Positions 1 through 8,845 of a DNA stretch of 64,000 nucleotides are shown here, piece after piece (the first letter of the stretch is position 1; every line of letters starts with the position of its first letter). This stretch comes from Hyperoplus lanceolatus. Its lineage: Eukaryota > Chordata > Actinopteri > Uranoscopiformes > Ammodytidae. The DNA is taken from positions 6,161,501 through 6,225,500 of the forward strand of contig CM049418.1 in NCBI GenBank assembly GCA_026929865.2. The letters run 5' to 3'. The notes under the pieces were generated by a model. That model did no database searches and was not told the origin of the DNA. It was given only the letters and a program-made list of their open reading frames with translations. Both the position numbers and the translations under genes were made by a program.

Positions 1-92
1 TGCATGTCACTCTCCTCTTCTGCCCCATTTCAACTATGTCTCTAAAAAATAAAGCATAAAAATGCAGTAAAAAAATATCTTTAAAAAAACAA
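1..92 (+). mobile_element. SINE 3' body and tail, cut by the window start
   Basis: The stretch begins at TGCATGTCACTC and runs through CTGCCCCAT, ATGTCTCT and AATAAAGCATAAAAATGC to an A-rich tail. This is the same order of blocks as the body of the complete tRNA-headed SINE at 8611-8801 (read on its minus strand). The tRNA head would lie before base 1. Family resemblance is by eye. Confidence 0.7.
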
Positions 93-418
93 GATCCCAG
101 ACCTACCATGCGTTCCAATCCCCATACCACTCTACTATTTAGTATGCCAAAAAAGTTTTGGATGTCCCAATACATGCACGTCAATTGGAGTATGCTGAAA
201 ATACACAAATGCCCCACTAACTCCAATAGCATTTTGGAGTATTCCTCTTTATTCTTGACATTTCTCAACATAATTAAAAATGTTCTCTCTCCTGTGGACC
301 TAAAGCTCTTCTGTACTTTGGTATGTAGTGTAGTAAAAATAAAAAGTATGTGATTTGGAACAAAGGGGAAGAGTTGATATTATATTTTTATATTTATATT
401 GTAATCTTAAATTTGACC

Positions 419-420
<2 letters not shown>

Positions 421-470
<50 letters not shown>

Positions 471-476
471 TATATC
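421..476. repeat. (AT)n microsatellite
   Basis: About 56 bases of alternating AT, with one AA interruption near 463. It sits just before a LINE tail. Confidence 0.95.
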
Positions 477-479
477 ACT

Positions 480-656
480 AACTGACTGATTGCACCATTT
501 CTTCCATCTCTTGAATTGTTGTGTATTTATTTTTGTTCATTTGTAATATTGTTTACTTAACAGTATTTTTAATGTTTTAGTTTTTAGTTAACGTTGCCAA
601 AGTCAAATTCCTTGTTTGTTTACGCAAACCTGGCCAATAAAGCTGATTCTGATTGA
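480..656 (+). mobile_element. LINE 3' end fragment
   Basis: T-rich 3' untranslated sequence ends in CCAATAAAGCTGATTCTGATTG, a 3' terminus seen in many fish LINE copies. No coding part remains. The clade is uncertain (L1-like or L2-like). Confidence 0.6.
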
Positions 657-699
657 ACATACTTTTCACAAGGTTCAAGTTTATGTATTATAATTGCTT

Positions 700-1190
700 T
701 GATCATTGACATCTTCCACAAGGCTGGAAAGCCACAGAATGTTCTGTATCAGAGCATAGTCAGTCAGGAGAAAGTATAGTAGGAAAAGAGACACAAGCAA
801 CAGGGATGGCCGCAGCCTTGACAGGATTGTCAACCACATCCGAATCAAGAACTTGGGGAAGCTTCACAACAAGCAGACTGAGGCTGGAGTCAGTGTACCG
901 AAGATTTAACAGCACTTCATACTTCTGTTTGCTGACAAGCTTTATGGAGATTCCCATTATCTTTTCCAGCAAGACTTGGCACCTGAAAAAACCACTAGTA
1001 ACCATTGTATTATATAAACCAACATGCCTAACCTGAAGCCCATAGAGACATTATGGGTAATTGTCACAAGACACACCAGACCCAACAATACAGGCGAGCT
1101 GAAGCCTACTATCAAAGTAACCTGGGCTTCCATCACCTCCATGCCATGCAAAATTACTGCAATTATTCATTCAAAATAAGAACTCTGATC
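700..1190 (+). pseudogene. Tc1-like transposase relic
   Basis: Decayed Tc1/mariner transposase, readable only by switching frames. In order: an N-terminal helix-turn-helix part around IFHKAGKPQNV (about 705-745); the paired-domain stretch RDTSNRDG, then KNLGKLH and TEAGVS (about 788-895); the catalytic region around YGDSHYLFQQDLAP (about 940-985); and the C-terminal part around PIETLWVI, TRPNNTGELK and TWASIT (about 1035-1135). The order and spacing match family members of about 340 residues, but the middle is shortened and stops and frameshifts are frequent. No terminal inverted repeats are visible. It cannot make a working transposase. Confidence 0.8.
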
Positions 1191-2170
1191 AAGTATTGAG
1201 TGGATGATGAAACATGCTTTTCTGACATCTCTGAATTATATTTATTTTTTGCAATATTCTAATATTTTGAGATGCTGGAGTTTTTATTTCAAACAAAAAA
1301 AGACACGACATATCTAATTGTATAGGTAAGGAAATCTCTTGTATATGAAAGTCACCGAGTAAATAACCTCAAAATTAACTATTTCATGGTATTCTAATTT
1401 TCCCAGATGCAACCATCTACATTTTGAAAGAGCAAGATGGATATTTTTCTTCCATTGTGCCAACATCCAAGTACCCCGGCTGCGGTGGCTCCATCACCTT
1501 TAGTTCTTAACGTTGCCGTTTGGAGCAATTGGAGAAGTTCAGTGTTTAGCCGATAAACGCTTTTGACTATTGAGGACAGAACGACTCCTATAATAGTAAG
1601 CTGAATCACTGCCACTCACTGCTTTGAAAGAAATCAATATACTTCGAAATTCAATCTGTTTAGTTAACTACAAGACGCCAGTGTAAAATGGCCACATAGG
1701 CACTGATGGGACCTGATTAAAATAAAGTTTTTAAACCGGTCGGGTACAGGTGAAGTTAAAAGACGTTGTGTAGTTTCCTCTCATTATTTAAAACATTCTT
1801 GATTGGAGTAATTAACTCAAGAAACCGTTGATAACGCATGGGGAAAACATTTGTCTCATGAGGAATTACTGATTTAAATGTGCATGGGTGATAGTGTGTT
1901 ATTGATTCTGCAACTTCAATAATTAAATTTTTTTTTTGTCAAAGCATGATTTCATAGTACCTTTGTAGTACTTGCACACATCTGCAATATATTCTCTTAC
2001 TGTATGTTGTTTCGCATGTTGTCAACCTCCAATTTGTAACAACTGCACAGTGCAACAGTAAACACACAATGTGATATTTTGTTGATCACTCTTTTCTCAT
2101 TTGATTGGCCTCTCTTCAGGGATCACAATAAATAAATCTTCCTGTGCTTTATGTCTTGTCCCCCGTCCAG
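1191..2170. other. Unassigned sequence and 3' flank of the gene
   Basis: AT-rich unique DNA. The gene read on the minus strand stops at 2171, so its 3' untranslated region must lie here. I see no clean AATAAA signal on the minus strand close to the stop; the nearest is near 1237, which would make a long 3' UTR. No other gene or repeat is recognised. Confidence 0.4.
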
Positions 2171-3411
2171 TCACAGCAAAGGGAGTTCAGGAGCACTGAG
2201 GAGTTCTCGTCCTAAGTCCGACTGTCGTAGGGCGAAGAGAGTGACACCTGAGCTGTACGCCGCGGGGATGGTGATGTGTGTTGTTAACTTGCCACCTTCT
2301 TCCCGCTCCTCTTCTAGGGTCATCTGCCTCACTTGACCTAACAGGGAGAGAGAAAAAAAACATGATTAAATTCTAGATTTCAACAAAAGATCTGCATAAA
2401 TTAAAAGCGAAAAATTTGCTGCTTCACCCTCGACATCCAGGGCTTTCCAGTGCGGGTCTGAGAAGCTTGACAGACAGCACTCTGGTGTCAGTCGCTGCAG
2501 GACGTCTTCTCGACGAATCAGCAGCACGGATTCACTGCTGAGTCTCTGGTGCAACTCTTCCTCGCTTACTGAAAAAAGACATTTAACATTCAAACATTAT
2601 GTATCAATGTCAGGACGCGATTCTCCTGAAACGCAAGTCTTTACTCACCTACATCTAAAGGATTGGTCATGAAAATAGCATTAGGTGCAGCGCCGAATAT
2701 GAGCTGATGGTGCCAGGCGTCGGGCACCTCCTCTCCGTCGGGCACAGCCAGCTGCATGTTCATGGTCGCCACGGGGACGGCACCGTTTCTGATCCATCGT
2801 GCGAGCCAAGGGACCAGCCTGACCAGGCGGCCAGGGTGGAGGTGGAAGAAGCGGCCTGCTACCTCACCCTTACTGGCCTCCTCTGCTCCTTGGATGAGCT
2901 GAGCATGAGTGGCACCTAGACAATGTTAAAAGTCCTTATTTCAACTCCAGAGAAAAAAAAATAACTTGTGCTAAGAATATTTTGACTTATGTCTCAGATC
3001 AGGGATAACAGATGTGCTCCATTTGCACTCAGAACCCAGTGTGTGTGATGGCAGCTGGAGCTAAGATGCCTGAAATGTCAATGTAAAAAGTTGTGTAACA
3101 AGAGCTGAAAAAGTCAATTAGTCGCTCCTATGTGGGACATTAGAACTCTTTGTCTTATGCAACGGGGGGGCTTTTGTATTTCTTGTGAAAAGCTGTCACG
3201 CTCAGCCACATTCAGCAGGGGGGACCAGGGATCAGATGTGCACCTATTTCACAGCGATGCTTTACGTGTTCATATTTCAGTACCTGAAATGTCAAAATTT
3301 CTTTTAGGGGGACACACTGAGTTGATGTGAATTATTTTTAAACACCATTAGCGGATATTTTCAGCATGTCACAGACTCAGAATAGAACACTAACCAACTA
3401 GCACTTTGAAA

Positions 3412-3451
<40 letters not shown>

Positions 3452-4563
3452 AGTTGTATGTATACATTGTAAATATCAAATATAGTATCGCCAATTGTAT
3501 GGATAGATTGTACAAGAAGTGAATATAATAAATATATATATTTTTTTACTATGGAAAAGAGGTAGGATTAAATAAGTTTTCTTCCTATCACATCAATATA
3601 GGTAATTTGTTTTCTTTTTTCTTTTTGTGAAGTCATTTAAACATAAATTTAGTTTATTGTATTTTTATGCTTGTTTTTGATTTGTCTGAAATAAAATAAA
3701 ATTCAATTCAATTCAAAAAGCTACATGCATTGGAAATGTCATTTTCTTCCTTGAAAGAATCAGGTTTACTCTGAAGGAATAAGCTTGAAAACTTTTCTTG
3801 GAATAAGTCTGACATACTAATAACAACATTAAATTGGGGGCAACTGGAGGGGGGGGGGGTGGTAGTCTATGGTCTGTCATATTCTCTTCATAATGTTAAT
3901 TATGTGTTCTTCTGGGTTCTTCGTTCTTGTATTACTGCCTTCATTTTAAAAGGGGGAAAAACAGGAAAATAAAAGCACGCAGTTCTAGACTCTAAATATA
4001 TACTAAAATACGACATTACTGTGACCATTTCAATCTGTCTCTCCCATCATATACAGTGTTGACTTACTGTGACCTTGTCATGAAACTTACTTTAGGGTAA
4101 ATGTACTTTAAGTATTGGCAGTAAATGGTCCTCATAGGTACAATGTTCTAAGAAAAAAAGGCTGTTTCCAGCTTTGTGACGGTGCATTTTAGATTTTATA
4201 ATCTGCAAAGTATCCAGTAACTAAATTGGTCAGTCTACAGAGAGTAAAAAGTGCTGTATTCAGGTCTCGTTTGTGTCCTTGTAGATCAGATCATTTACCG
4301 GCTTCGCTGCGGGACAGCAGGTAGTCGGGCAGAGGAGACTCGTTTCTCCTCAGACGCGTCTTGACACAGCGGTCTGCTTCCTCAGGGGCCACGTCCACAC
4401 CCAGGGCCTTCAGCACGTCCACTACAGCTGTGGCCCCGCAGGCTGATACTCCTATCTGCAGAGTTTGCCTCTCCACAGCCTCCTGGATGGACCACAGCAT
4501 GGCCTCATCTGCTCCTGCCTCTTCCTCATCACCTCCGTGGACCTGTTTACACAGTGGATCCAT
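2171..4563 (-). CDS. Uncharacterised C39/papain-like cysteine peptidase-fold protein (279 aa, four coding exons)
   Basis: Coding exons on the minus strand are 4563-4299, 2915-2649, 2568-2428 and 2337-2171 (TGA). Every junction is GT-AG and all three introns are phase 1; lengths 265+267+141+167 nt give 280 codons. The start is ATG at 4563. An acceptor-like TTGTTAG lies 12 nt upstream, so a 5' UTR exon near 4840 is likely. Seen in the protein: an acidic N-terminus; Gln36 six residues before Cys42 in QIGVSACGATA, the oxyanion-Gln/catalytic-Cys spacing of papain-like enzymes; His157-His158 in AWHHQLIFGA; then Asn173-Pro-Leu-Asp in MTNPLDVV, where C39-like peptidases usually have Asp-Pro. The C-terminal 100 residues are unrecognised. 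No signal peptide or membrane segment is evident, so it is probably cytosolic or nuclear. Peptidase activity and substrate are inferred only. The all-phase-1 exon chain argues against a pseudogene. I do not recognise the gene name. Confidence 0.85.
2916..4298 (-). other. First coding intron, with a poly(A) run and LINE tail
   Basis: The 1383-bp intron starts GTAAAT after 4299 and ends TGTCTAG before 2915 (minus strand). It contains a 30-base poly(A) run at about 3418-3449, a LINE 3' end, and a G run at 3851-3860. No exon was found in it. Confidence 0.75.
3540..3716 (+). mobile_element. LINE 3' end fragment with (ATTCA)n tail
   Basis: The block AGGTAGGATTAAATAAG..TTCTTCCTA followed by T-rich sequence, then GTCTGAAATAAAATAAA and a short (ATTCA)n tail, resembles the 3' end of a common fish LINE. 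It lies in antisense orientation inside the first coding intron of the gene. The clade is not determined. Confidence 0.5.
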
Positions 4564-4834
4564 CTGGAGACTCACCTAACAAGACAAGAGTATGAGGTTA
4601 AAACCCACACAATAAGAAATGCAAGCAATGACATCATGTGTGTGAAATGCTCTGTGAAATTGTCAAATTAGGCACATTTAACCTATTAAAATGGTTCAAA
4701 AGTATTTCAGTAACTATATAAAAACATTAGCTTGACTTAGAAAAGCTTGTGGACATTAGCTTCTAAGTTAAATCATTATAATTACAAACACAGATACTGT
4801 TTTAGTCTATTGTTCCGAAGTGACAGGAACCGAC

Positions 4835-4894
4835 CATCTTTATGAGACCGACTAAGCCGAAGACGACAACAAACAGCGCGCATGCGCACACGTG
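4835..4894 (-). promoter_or_regulatory. Probable TATA-less promoter and 5' UTR of the peptidase-like gene
   Basis: GCGCATGCGC at 4878-4887 matches the core NRF-1 binding palindrome, and CACGTG at 4889-4894 is an E-box. Both are typical of broadly expressed vertebrate genes without a TATA box. The sites lie about 320 bp upstream of the coding start. Downstream on the minus strand, an ATG at 4837 opens an 11-codon frame ending at TAA, a possible upstream ORF if this stretch is in the mRNA. The donor of the 5' UTR exon could not be fixed. Confidence 0.6.
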
Positions 4895-5014
4895 GTACTT
4901 CTTCTTCGGTGCTTTATTTATAAAAAAAAGGCCGCAAACAATTTAAATCACACTTGCGCCTCTGCTGGAATATTATAGAACGCCCACATTTTAATGGCTA
5001 AGACCTTTATATAC

Positions 5015-5122
5015 TAGCCTGGTGCTACCAGACCATCGTACTTCATTTCATTTTTACAGAAGGGACTACTGAAGGGAAAATGAAATTTGGGCGAAAGTAG
5101 GTGGGCGGGCAGAGCCAGGCTA
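5015..5122. mobile_element. 108-bp MITE with TAGCCTGG inverted ends
   Basis: The element begins TAGCCTGGTGCTACCAGACC and ends AGCCAGGCTA. It is flanked by TTTATATAC (5006-5014) and TGTATATAC (5123-5131), a 9-bp target duplication with one mismatch. The ends and duplication length match the larger element at 34487-34960. A 9-bp duplication is usual for Mutator-like elements, but the class is inferred. Confidence 0.75.
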
Positions 5123-5131
5123 TGTATATAC

Positions 5132-5868
5132 AGCATAAGGCTTAAACCCCACCAAACTACATTTATATAAAAAATATATAGTTGAATTGAGGAATGTTGC
5201 TAAATTCCAACCTATTTGTCTGAGACTGTAGGCTACTCTGTCTGTTCTTGTGTGTCTTTTAATGTAAATCGCTTGTTCCAAAAAGATGCAATGTAAATGA
5301 ATAAACTAACTTTACATTCCAGGATTGAAACCAAATCATTTCCCTTTGTTATTTTGCTATGGGGGGGAGAAAACATAATGTAAAGCATTTCTAACATAGT
5401 TTTTCTCAATATTGCATTTTCCACTCTATTAAAGGAGTTCAGGTGAAAGGTTGGGGTTTTAATGCCATACATTTTTGCAGAGCCATAGTATTTTTTCCAT
5501 TTAAATTGAGATATTAAAAATCTAATACGCAGTTAAACTGTTTTCACCAGCAACAATGAGATGTTGATTTATTGTCAAGTATGCTGAGCGTGATTAATGA
5601 ATGTATTTCTTGTATCCTAATCGTCCACATTGTTCATGAGTTCCTTCAGACTTTATGTAACTATATCTCCACTGAGTGTTTTCTCCTATCTGCATGGAAG
5701 TGAGTCTTGGTTATTCCAATGTATAGATGTGATGCATCTTTATTATGCTGTCTGAGTCTGTAAGACAGAGCGTGGTTTTATTTATTCAGCAAACAATGAT
5801 TTATGTTGCTCTCAGTTTTGGACTAGAAGAAAATCTATTCTGGATTCTGTAAGATATTCAGTTTCACA
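5132..5868. other. Unassigned AT-rich sequence
   Basis: No coding region, RNA gene or recognised repeat was found. The 79-codon open frame at 5233-5472 on the minus strand has no family features. Confidence 0.5.
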
Positions 5869-6375
5869 CAGCGGTGGAGAAAGTACTCAGATCTTTGACT
5901 GAAGTAAAAATAGCAACAGTGTAGACATTTGTAAAAGTCCTGCTGACAAATGTTAAAGTACCCGTATCAAAATATTGTTAAGTACGGAAAGTAAAAGTAC
6001 TCAAGCAGAAGGAATGGCCCATTTCAGAATGTGTATTACATTATGGAATTATAATTATTCATGTGTTAATGTTGCAGCTGGTAAAGGTGGAGGGACTTTT
6101 AACTAATTTACCCTGCTGGCTAGCTTAACCATTTCAATATGGCATTTCGATATATCAATTTGTTAGCTGATTGGATTTTGTATTGATGATTTGAATTTGC
6201 AAAGTCAAATTGTCAAAATAAAAGCAGTGGAGAAAAAAAAAAAGTTAAATATTTGACACAAAAATGTGGTGGACTTGAAAAGTAACAGATTGGGAATACT
6301 GAAGGAAAGCAGCTAAAAATAGTAGGGCCTACTTAAATACAGTACTTGAGAAAATGTACTTATATTCCAGGACTG
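5869..6375. mobile_element. hAT-type non-autonomous element
   Basis: It starts CAGCGGTGGAGAAAGTACTC and ends in diverged inverted form (GTACTTATATTCCAGGACTG). The subterminal words AAAGTACTCAAGCAGAAG and CAGTACTTGAGAAAATGTAC resemble the abundant fish hAT MITE that opens CAGTGGTGGAAAGTAAC. No transposase is present. An 8-bp target duplication could not be read. Confidence 0.65.
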
Positions 6376-6948
6376 GGTCAGGTTGTGTTTATCCAGGCAA
6401 ATGATCTTTTCCTTTCAGGCAAGGATGACGGTTATGAAGCATCAAATTCACAACAATGCTTTCAGAACTTGTAATGATCCTATTGATTCAGGAGGTCAGT
6501 CTTCCTCTCATCTTTTCTTGAAAGACTGCAAGGATGTGACAGTTTCCCATCTAGTCAATAGATGTCAGTGTTGCCCCACTCCAATGCAGCAGAGCGCCAG
6601 CAGCATGTTTGTTGCAACACAGCAGATAAGTGTTGATGCCCAGTGGACACGCCGATGTGCAGTGTGGTGTCTGCGGCCGCCTCCATCCTCATGTTTTGCC
6701 CAGGTATATCACATGGGGAGGGGCACCGAGGTGCAACGTGCAGGGAGCAGCAAACCTGAATACTTTGGTTCTCCTGAGGCATAAAAGCTCTGAGAAAAGG
6801 TCAAAACCAGGATGTTTAATGGGATATTTCATATGTTTTTGCTTTTATATACCATCTATGGTTTTTACATCCAATTTCTGTTTCCAATTTATGAGGCCAG
6901 AAGCGTAGGTAGGTAGTCTTATACGTTTGTAGCAAATCTTGTGTATAT
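6376..6948. other. Unassigned sequence with an open frame
   Basis: Open frames at 6383-6784 (plus) and 6555-6782 (minus) overlap around a GC-richer patch at 6570-6770. Neither shows a recognisable domain or splice-site support, so I treat them as chance frames. Confidence 0.4.
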
Positions 6949-7170
6949 TAGGGCTGTCAAAAGATTAAACATTATAATCAGATTTATCACAGGGTAGCTG
7001 TGGATTAATCATGATTAATTCTACCATTCGGAATATGCCCAAAACATTTTAATTCTCTCTGTATATTCTTGTAGGCACGTGAAGATAAATGACAGAAGGT
7101 GGATACATACATTTAAAATTAGTTTTTGTATTAATTGAAAATCACAATGGAGTTAATAAATTATAATCAA
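6949..7170 (+). mobile_element. hAT-type MITE fragment (AGGGCTGTCAA family)
   Basis: AGGGCTGTCAAAAGATTAAA followed by repeated TTAATCATGATTAAT and GGAATATGCCCAAAA matches a fish element that opens AGGGCTGTCAAACGATTAA. The far end is not clear. Confidence 0.6.
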
Positions 7171-7339
7171 ACTAAAACATAGGCCCACTACACCATAATT
7201 CAATTTGGCTGTCTCTTTGCTATGTCTCTGAGCAAATATAGGCTATATGATAGCATTTATTGGTGAATCCATAGGTTTTGTATTCCTGAATACAACTTGA
7301 TCGCAGTCCGTGTCGTGTGTGTGTGTGGGTAGATATATA

Positions 7340-8603
7340 GGGGAGAACGGGGGAATCTGAGGCATCGGGTAATGTGAGCCACCCCCTGTATCTAGGCAAC
7401 GGAAAACATTTGTGGTCATGTGAGATATATGTTTTCAAGCCCCTCTCATTTCCCCATGGCCCTGAAAGAGAGGACCTCATGGTGCTGTGGTAAGCATGTT
7501 TTTTTTCACCAAAATAGGTATTTTGCATGTAAAAGTAAATTTTCTTGCTGTCAACTTAATCAACTTTTGTGCCAAAGCAAATGTATTCACGTAGAAAAAC
7601 TTCTATCAAACGTGTTGATTAACTACCAACATATGAAACCATGTGATGCTGATAACTGAAGATTAGCCTGAAATGCTAAGAGTGGTAGTTTTTTCTCAAA
7701 TTGTGGTGGTGGGGGAAAGTGAGCCAAATGCTGTGGGGGAAAGTGAGCCACTGTCTCACTTTCCCCCACCATGAGGCACAAGTTAAGTTTAGTCTTAAAC
7801 ATATTTTAATGTAATATTACACGACATATGTTTTATTTTAATGTCATACACATTGTAGAAAAGCCATCATGCCAAGGAAATACACCAGGAAGACGACCTG
7901 GGGCAACCACACAGAAAGAGCATCTTCTCATCTTTCCTTGTAACCTTCAGGGCTGGAATGTAGAGTAAGCCTAGTTGTAGAGTATGAGAGGCTGATGTTA
8001 TAATCCAGTTGGGTCTTCTCCTGTGTTCTGAGTCCCAGGCTGTTCTCGCTGGTTCTGATTTTCCTATGCTTTGTCCCCCAGACTGTGTTCTAATCTAACT
8101 GGTTCTATATTTCACTTGAATCTTATTAAAACCTTTTGAATTATAATATGTTGTATTTGATTTTGTTCAGAGTTACTTTCAAGTGTTTAGAACATTTTCT
8201 TTACTTAATTGACCAAACCCCATCATTCTTTTACTAGTCCGACATTAGTTCTGGAATGTGTGGCTAGCTTTCAGGATTCTTACTGTTACAATATGTGTTG
8301 TTATGGTAGTTTCAGAGTGGAAAAAGTAAGTGGCTCAGTTTACCCCCAGCTGGTTCACTTTACCCCCTTGATTTTTCTGGTCTGTCTCAGTTTACCCCAC
8401 AGCTGGGGTAAAGTGAGCCACATGACAACTTTTTTTCAAACAATCATATTTTCACTGCCCTTTGTCTTGAAAAAATTCTGCTAATGCCCATTTCTAGGAA
8501 ACATCCTGAATTAATGGGAAATGTGTAAATTTGAGGGATAAATCATTTTAGCTCACTTAGAGGGGAGCAAATTTAAAAAGTGGTTCAGATTACCCCGTTC
8601 TCC
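7340..8603. mobile_element. GGGGAGAACGGGG element, copy 1 (1264 bp)
   Basis: The left end GGGGAGAACGGGGGAATCTG is mirrored by the right end CAGATTACCCCGTTCTCC. It is flanked by TATA on the left and TTATATA on the right. The interior carries extra copies of a motif like GGGG(T/G)AAAGTGAGCCA: about 7369-7383 (GGGTAATGTGAGCCA), 7711-7726, 7734-7751, 7758-7768 inverted, 8337-8366 inverted, and 8386-8420 in both orientations. Two hairpins result, at 7733-7768 and 8386-8412. No transposase remains; internal open frames are short. The superfamily is not resolved. Confidence 0.75.
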
Positions 8604-8610
8604 TTATATA

Positions 8611-8801
8611 TTTTTTTTTTTTTTTAAGATATTTTTTGGGCATTTTTATGCTTTATTGACAGTGCAGAGAGACACAGGTGACATGGGGCAGAGAGGGGAG
8701 TGACATGCAGAGAACGACTGCGGGTGGGAATCGAACCCGGGTCTGCTGCTGGGCCCGGCCCGGGAGGGGGACGCCTTACCAACTGAGCTAAAGGCGCCCC
8801 C
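8611..8801 (-). mobile_element. tRNA-headed SINE, near full length
   Basis: On the minus strand it starts GGGGGCGCCTTTAGCTCAG. It has an A-box-like TAGCTCAGTTGG (plus 8779-8790) and a perfect B-box GGTTCGATTCC (plus 8727-8737), a unique body (GCATGTCACTCCCC, GTGTCTCTCTGCAC, TCAATAAAGCATAAAAATGC) and a poly(A) tail. It abuts the right end of the GGGG element. The GC-rich region between the boxes and the absence of tRNA cloverleaf integrity argue against a functional tRNA gene. Confidence 0.85.
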
Positions 8802-8803
8802 AG

Positions 8804-8845
8804 ATATATATATCTATATCTCTATATCTCTATTTATATCTTATT
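8804..8845. repeat. ATATCT-rich simple repeat
   Basis: Repeats of AGATAT and TATCTC units directly after the SINE head. Confidence 0.7.

Noticed and set aside
760..1151. Minus-strand frames over the Tc1 relic
   Set aside because: The recognisable transposase motifs all read on the plus strand.
4564..4575. Upstream GTG start for the peptidase-like gene
   Set aside because: The GTG falls at a likely splice acceptor (TTGTTAG|GTGAG); the in-frame ATG at 4563 is the natural start.
8718..8801. A tRNA gene on the minus strand
   Set aside because: The A- and B-boxes belong to a SINE head; the sequence continues into the SINE body and poly(A) tail and does not form a convincing cloverleaf.
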